A stretch of DNA of 64,000 nucleotides, taken from Hanleya hanleyi. Lineage: Eukaryota; Mollusca; Polyplacophora; Lepidopleurida; Hanleyidae. Below are positions 60,281 through 64,000 of the stretch, in pieces. The stretch is taken from the NCBI GenBank assembly GCA_036873755.1, contig JAVTVY010047922.1, positions 174,899-238,898 of the forward strand. Direction: 5' to 3'. Within the stretch, counting starts at the first letter, position 1; every line of letters begins with the position of its first letter. The notes beneath the pieces were generated by a model. That model did no database searches and was not told the origin of the DNA. It saw only the letters and a program-made list of their open reading frames with translations. The position numbers and the translations under genes were made by a program.

Positions 60281-61255
60281 TTATGCATTCTGAGTATCTT
60301 TCAGTGCATGGGTGAATACTTTCAGCCGATTGGGGTGGTGGGTCAGTTTAACCACGAAGAACGTAACATTGGTGACCCTCTCCACTATCCATTTGGTGTT
60401 GGGACGCTGTTCATAGGCCCATTCCAAGGGATCCACAGTGTCCAGTTGGGCCAGCATCGTCTCTAGCGACGCCCGATTGGTGATTGTGAAAGGATGGTCG
60501 TACACTGGGTTGATGGCACTGGAATAGAAATAGCACAATTCGCGCGTCATCTTATGGCATAAGATGTAGCCAAATGCTACATTTAATGTGAAGGACGTAG
60601 GTTGATCATTGAAGATGGCTTCCACGTAGCTGCGTAGACGGGCGAGGTCGGTCAGTCGGAAATTGTACAAGTCCAATATAGGACGATGACGGTGGAAGCA
60701 GTGTCGGATCATGGGCCAATGGCGTCGATATATCTCACTCACTGGATGATCTTCGGATAAGAGATCGCTGGGAACATCCACCGCATCTTTCAGAAAATGT
60801 TCGTTGTTGTCAGGCGTATGACTGAAAACAGTAATGCTAGGAACCGGCTGGATATCTAGGCTCTTCTGAGCTGTGGGTATAGGCGGGCTCTCCGCGATCG
60901 CATCACCAGTGGCATTCTTCTCCCCGGGTTCATCTTGAGTGGATCTGTCCCTCCTGGGTGCCTCTTCAGTGGAAAGTTGTCCCTCATGCCATGGTGACGG
61001 ACCATGAATCAAACGCTCATGCCGTTTTAACTGACTGGGTCGTCTGAAGAGTTGACCACATTCTTCGCATGGACGCTTGGGTGGCCCATGAATTGAACGT
61101 TCATGGCGCTGTAAATGATCTGGGCGCTGAAACGACAGTGTAGGCCTACATATCGTACAGCTATACCGGGCGGTTCCATCGTGCTTGGTAGCCTCATGGC
61201 GGCGCAAGTCGTGCCGGCGAGTGAATGATTTCGAGCACGTAGTACAAGTGAACAT
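60281..61255 (-). CDS. C2H2 zinc-finger protein with PolB-N-terminal-type domain, copy B
   Basis: This is an intact 324-residue frame. Fingers lie at residues 4-25, 33-56 and 63-84. The second has C-X2-C-X14-H spacing because of a two-residue insertion (RP), so it may fold poorly; copy C has the normal X12. A charged linker (~85-150) leads to a conserved domain (~165-310): IYRRHWPMIRHCFHRHRP, LRSYVEAIFNDQPTSF, GYILCHKMTRELCYFYSS and EWAYEQRPNTKWIVERVTN. The C-terminus HPNRLKVFTHALKDTQNA arises from one extra base relative to copy A, which stops after PIG. The polymerase domain of the full-length family is absent. Expected to be nuclear and DNA-binding. It is tandem with copy A (unit ~1.14 kb) and divergent from copy C. 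Confidence 0.8.
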   Translation of the reverse strand: MFTCTTCSKSFTRRHDLRRHEATKHDGTARYSCTICRPTLSFQRPDHLQRHERSIHGPPKRPCEECGQLFRRPSQLKRHERLIHGPSPWHEGQLSTEEAPRRDRSTQDEPGEKNATGDAIAESPPIPTAQKSLDIQPVPSITVFSHTPDNNEHFLKDAVDVPSDLLSEDHPVSEIYRRHWPMIRHCFHRHRPILDLYNFRLTDLARLRSYVEAIFNDQPTSFTLNVAFGYILCHKMTRELCYFYSSAINPVYDHPFTITNRASLETMLAQLDTVDPLEWAYEQRPNTKWIVERVTNVTFFVVKLTHHPNRLKVFTHALKDTQNA

Positions 61256-61277
61256 CTTGGTGGTTGACAGAGTGTCT

Positions 61278-61335
61278 GATGAAACGGTCAGGCCGTTTCC
61301 TTTTTATAGCAAGCTAGCTGTTGATCTATTTTTAG
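61278..61335 (-). promoter_or_regulatory. Core promoter of copy B (MEF2 + TATA + Inr)
   Basis: On the minus strand CTAAAAATAG (61335-61326), TATAAAAAGG (61308-61299) and an initiator-like TCATCAGACAC near 61278 lie in the spacing expected of a pol II core promoter. The ATG follows ~20 bp later. Confidence 0.7.
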
Positions 61336-61374
61336 CACAATCAGTTCAACTTGGACGTCAGCGACCGGAGTGTA

Positions 61375-61590
61375 GACCCCGATTTAAGGGATGTTCGCGT
61401 CATCTGTGACGTCATTAGTGACGTCATCAGTACGAGTAGTAGCGAAAGTGGACATTTTGGGGCAGTGAAGGAAGGTATTTCGGATAGAGAGGGACCATCC
61501 TTGGTCCGAATGCGTCGCGTGAGATGTCATCTTGCAGCTCTCGTGATGTAGATCCCGATTTAAGGGATGTTCGCGTCATCTGTGACGTCA
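61375..61590 (-). repeat. CRE repeat unit upstream of copy B
   Basis: This is about one 176-bp-family unit plus the start of another. TGACGTCA occurs three times (near 61405, 61418 and 61584). It mirrors 62590-62825. Confidence 0.85.
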
Positions 61591-61850
61591 CACCACCACC
61601 TCCATCCCACCACCACCAACCACAGCCGCCATCTTAAACCCACCACCACCTCCATCCCACCACCACCAACCACAGCCGCCATCTTAAACCCACCACCACC
61701 TCCATCCCACCACCACCAACCACAGCCGCCATCTTAAACCCACCACCACCTCCATCCCACCACCACCAACCACAGCCGCCATCTTAAACCCACCACTACC
61801 TCCATCCCACCACCACCACCAACCACAGCCGCCATTTTAAACCCACCACC
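61589..61850 (+). repeat. 50-bp array with YY1-type motif (5 units), left arm
   Basis: GCCGCCATCTTAAACCC (GCCGCCATTTTAAACCC in the last unit) recurs at 61625, 61675, 61725, 61775 and 61828, with CCACC-rich spacers. The reverse strand reads AAGATGGCGGC, the YY1 consensus. The right arm has about two such units in inverse orientation. Confidence 0.92.
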
Positions 61851-62054
61851 ACCCCACACCACTGCCTCACAGCCGGCCGCAACTGTCACCAGCCTCCAGT
61901 CTTGAGCCACACACCAGCTATACTGCTCACTCTGGTGACACAACACTATAGATTATGCTTTATTATTAGATGTCAGCATAGTGGGGCCTGCTGTGTATGG
62001 CAGAACTGTGGCTGGCCCAGAACGGTGCCCAGACATGCGGTCGTTCCGCCCACG

Positions 62055-62305
62055 GGCGTTGACGGGCGTTGCTACAAGAGAACTCGGAGCTCCGGAGCTC
62101 CGGAGCTCCGGAGGTCACTTCCGCTTCCGTTCACGTGACCGGAACTGACCTTTGACCCCGGCGCGCAAAGGTTTCCACCGCGGTGGAAACCTTTACACCG
62201 CGCGCCGGGGTCAAAGGTCAGTTCCGGTCACGTGAACGGAAGCGGAAGTGACCTCCGGAGCTCCGGAGCTCCGAGTTCTCTTGTAGCAACGCCCGTCAAC
62301 GCCCG
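62055..62305. repeat. Palindrome core with ~120-bp arms
   Basis: Centred at 62180/62181 (CCACCGCGGTGG), the arms match nearly base for base from GACGGGCGTTGCTACAAGAG outward. They contain GGAGCTCC repeats, CACGTGA E-boxes and TGACCTTTGACC (DR1). The left arm has one extra GGAGCTCC-type unit. Confidence 0.95.
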
Positions 62306-62449
62306 GTGGTGGCGTCGGAGCTCCCGGGTTTCCCAATGACGATCACGTGATCAAGGCATGTCTAGACTTGTTCTGGGTTGTACAGTTCTGCCATACGGAG
62401 GATGGGTACTAGTATTTCGCTGACGTCCTAGTAATAAACATAATCTATA

Positions 62450-62600
62450 GGTGTTGTGGCGGCTGTGGGTGGGTGGTGGTGGGATGGAGGTGGTGGTGGG
62501 TTTAAGATGGCGGCTGTGGTTGGTGGTGGTGGGATGGAGGTGGTGGTGGGTTTAAGATGGCGGCTGTGGTTGGTGGTGGTGGGATGGAGGTGGTGGTGTG
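62450..62600 (-). repeat. 50-bp YY1-type array, right arm
   Basis: AAGATGGCGGCTGTGG occurs at 62504 and 62554, with a partial unit at 62459. It is the inverse of the array at 61589-61850 but with fewer units. Confidence 0.92.
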
Positions 62601-62825
62601 ACGTCACAGATGACGCGAACATCCCTTAAATCGGGATCTACATCACGAGAGCTGCAAGATGACATCTCACGCGACGCATTCGGACCAAGGATGGTCCCTC
62701 TCTATCCCAAATACCTTCCTTCACTACCCCAAAATGTCCACTTTCGCTACTACTCGTACTGATGACGTCACTAATGACGTCACAGATGACGCGAACATCC
62801 CTTAAATCGGGGTCTACACCCCGGT
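62590..62825 (+). repeat. CRE repeat unit upstream of copy C
   Basis: This mirrors 61375-61590: TGACGTCA at ~62599, 62764 and 62777 with the same intervening sequence. Confidence 0.85.
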
Positions 62826-62853
62826 CGCTGACGTCCAAGTTGAACTGATTGTG

Positions 62854-62911
62854 CTAAAAATAGATCAACAGCTAGCTTGCTATAAAAAGGAAACGGCCTG
62901 GCCGTTTCATC
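62854..62911 (+). promoter_or_regulatory. Core promoter of copy C (MEF2 + TATA + Inr)
   Basis: CTAAAAATAG (62854-62863) and TATAAAAAGG (62881-62890) are followed by the perfect inverted repeat AAACGGCCTGGCCGTTT (62891-62907) and an initiator-like TCAGAC at ~62910, 30 bp from the TATA. The ATG is at 62934, implying a 5' UTR of only ~23 nt. Confidence 0.75.
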
Positions 62912-62933
62912 AGACACTCTGTCAACCACCAAG

Positions 62934-63902
62934 ATGTTCACTTGTACTCCGTGCTCGAAATCATTCACTCGCCGGCACGACTTGCGCCGCCATGAGGCTA
63001 CCAAGCACGATGGAACCGCCCGGTATAGCTGTACGATATGTACACTGTCGTTTCAGCGCCCAGATCATTTACAGCGCCATGAGCGTTCAATTCATGGGCC
63101 ACCCAAGCGTCCATGCGAAGAATGTGGTCAACTCTTCAGACGACCCAGTCAGTTAAAACGGCATGAGCGTTTGATTCATGGTCCGTCACCATGGCATGAG
63201 GGACAACTTTCCACTGAAGAGGCACCCAGGAGGGACAGATCCACTCAAGATGAACCCGGGGAGAAGAATGCCACTGGTGATGCGATCGCGGAGAGCCCGC
63301 CTATACCCACAGCTCAGAAGAGCCTAGATATCCAGCCGGTTCCTAGCATTACTGTTTTCAGTCATACGGCTGACAACAACGAACATTTTCTGAAAGATGC
63401 GGTGGATGTTCCCAGCGATCTCTTATCCGAAGATCATCCAGTGAGTGAGATATATCGACGCCATTGGCCCATGATCCGACACTGCTTCCACCGTCATCGC
63501 CTTATATTGGACTTGTACAATTTCCGACTGACCGACCTCGCCCGTCTACGCAGCTACGTGGAAGCCATCTTCAATGATCAACCTACGTCCTTCACATTAA
63601 ATGTAGCATTTGGCTACATCTTATGCCATAAGATGACGCGCGAATTGTGCCATTTCTATTCCAGTGCCATCAACCCAGTGTACGACCATCCTTTCACAAT
63701 CACCAATCGGGCGTCGCTAGAGACGATGCTGGCCCAACTGGACACTGTGGATCCCTTGGAATGGGCCTATGAACAGCGTCCCAACACCAAATGGATAGTG
63801 GAGAGGGTCACTAATGTTACGTTCTTCGTGGTTAAACTGACCCACCACCCCAATCGGCTGAAAGTATTCACCCATGCACTGAAAGATACTCAGAATGCAT
63901 AA
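62934..63902 (+). CDS. C2H2 zinc-finger protein with PolB-N-terminal-type domain, copy C
   Basis: This is an intact 322-residue frame, nearly identical to copy B. It differs by the normal X12 spacing in finger 2 (CTICTLSFQRP), a Pro in finger 1 (CTPC) and a few substitutions such as RHRL for RHRP and LCHF for LCYF. The domain order is three C2H2 fingers (4-82), a polar linker, then the PolB-N-terminal-type domain (~163-308) and the frameshift-derived tail. It is divergent from copy B across ~1.68 kb of shared repeat-rich DNA. With both fingers and reading frame sound, it is the best candidate for a working protein. Function is inferred only as nuclear DNA binding, possibly linked to replication of a selfish element. 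Confidence 0.82.
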   Translation: MFTCTPCSKSFTRRHDLRRHEATKHDGTARYSCTICTLSFQRPDHLQRHERSIHGPPKRPCEECGQLFRRPSQLKRHERLIHGPSPWHEGQLSTEEAPRRDRSTQDEPGEKNATGDAIAESPPIPTAQKSLDIQPVPSITVFSHTADNNEHFLKDAVDVPSDLLSEDHPVSEIYRRHWPMIRHCFHRHRLILDLYNFRLTDLARLRSYVEAIFNDQPTSFTLNVAFGYILCHKMTRELCHFYSSAINPVYDHPFTITNRASLETMLAQLDTVDPLEWAYEQRPNTKWIVERVTNVTFFVVKLTHHPNRLKVFTHALKDTQNA

Positions 63903-64000
63903 ACAATTATCTGAGGATATGTTTCCTCAACGGTATCCTGGCCTGCCCGATGACGATTAGAAACAGTCTACATCCGGTAGGTAGTTGAAATGAGTGTGCT
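63903..64000 (+). repeat. Right arm of palindrome continuing off the window
   Basis: After copy C the sequence inverts 60183-60280 (AACGGTATCCTGGCCTGCCC, GATGACGATTAGAAACAG, CATCCGGTAGGTAGTTGAA). It ends within what would be the promoter of a fourth gene copy in plus orientation. Confidence 0.85.

Noticed and set aside
60183..64000. Palindrome as a sequencing or assembly foldback artefact
   Set aside because: The arms differ by many substitutions, a 6-bp indel and different array unit counts, which a self-primed artefact would not show. Long-read confirmation is still needed.

Overview
The window is animal nuclear DNA, most likely from a mollusc or another marine lophotrochozoan. This is inferred from three things: tRNA-derived SINEs, an RT lineage of a kind I associate with cnidarian and mollusc genomes, and a selfish DNA-polymerase-B family with C2H2 zinc fingers at its N-terminus. 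There are no operons and no bacterial genes. Most of the window is AT-rich, repeat-dense intergenic or intronic DNA. The last 6 kb is visibly richer in GC.

Layout. 0-5 kb: little recognisable sequence, then a 182-bp satellite (3.3-4.7 kb). 5.2-5.8 kb: a possible TATA/CRE promoter and a short candidate first exon (MGNPIT...) ending at a possible splice donor. 6.6-10.7 kb: dispersed repeats and a truncated SINE. 12.4-20.2 kb: relics of an RT element. Its catalytic YIDD segment has been amplified as a 56-bp minisatellite in three arrays, the surrounding ~1.4 kb is duplicated, and a PolB gene fragment sits inside one copy. 20.4-31 kb: small tandem arrays, a SINE and further element relics. 31.9-54.9 kb: a spliced gene for a secreted protein, with exon 1 (signal peptide) and exon 2 joined in phase across a ~22.6-kb intron full of repeats. 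55-58.6 kb: diverged tandem repeats carrying NRF1-, CRE- and CCAAT-type motifs. 59-64 kb: three copies of a C2H2 zinc-finger plus PolB-N-terminal-type gene, two head-to-tail and one inverted, forming a large imperfect palindrome that runs off the right edge.

Two systems deserve most attention. The first is a dispersed ~95-110-nt element with paired ends and an internal stem that shows compensatory base changes between copies. It lies just downstream of the RT reading frame in the two RT-linked copies, so it may be a structured 3' RNA of that retroelement. The second is the palindromic zinc-finger gene cluster. Each gene has the same MEF2-TATA-initiator promoter module, and the shared intergenic DNA carries arrays of CRE and YY1 motifs around a near-perfect palindrome core with DR1 sites.

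All identifications were made by eye from the sequence. Percent identities, database hits and folding energies were not computed.
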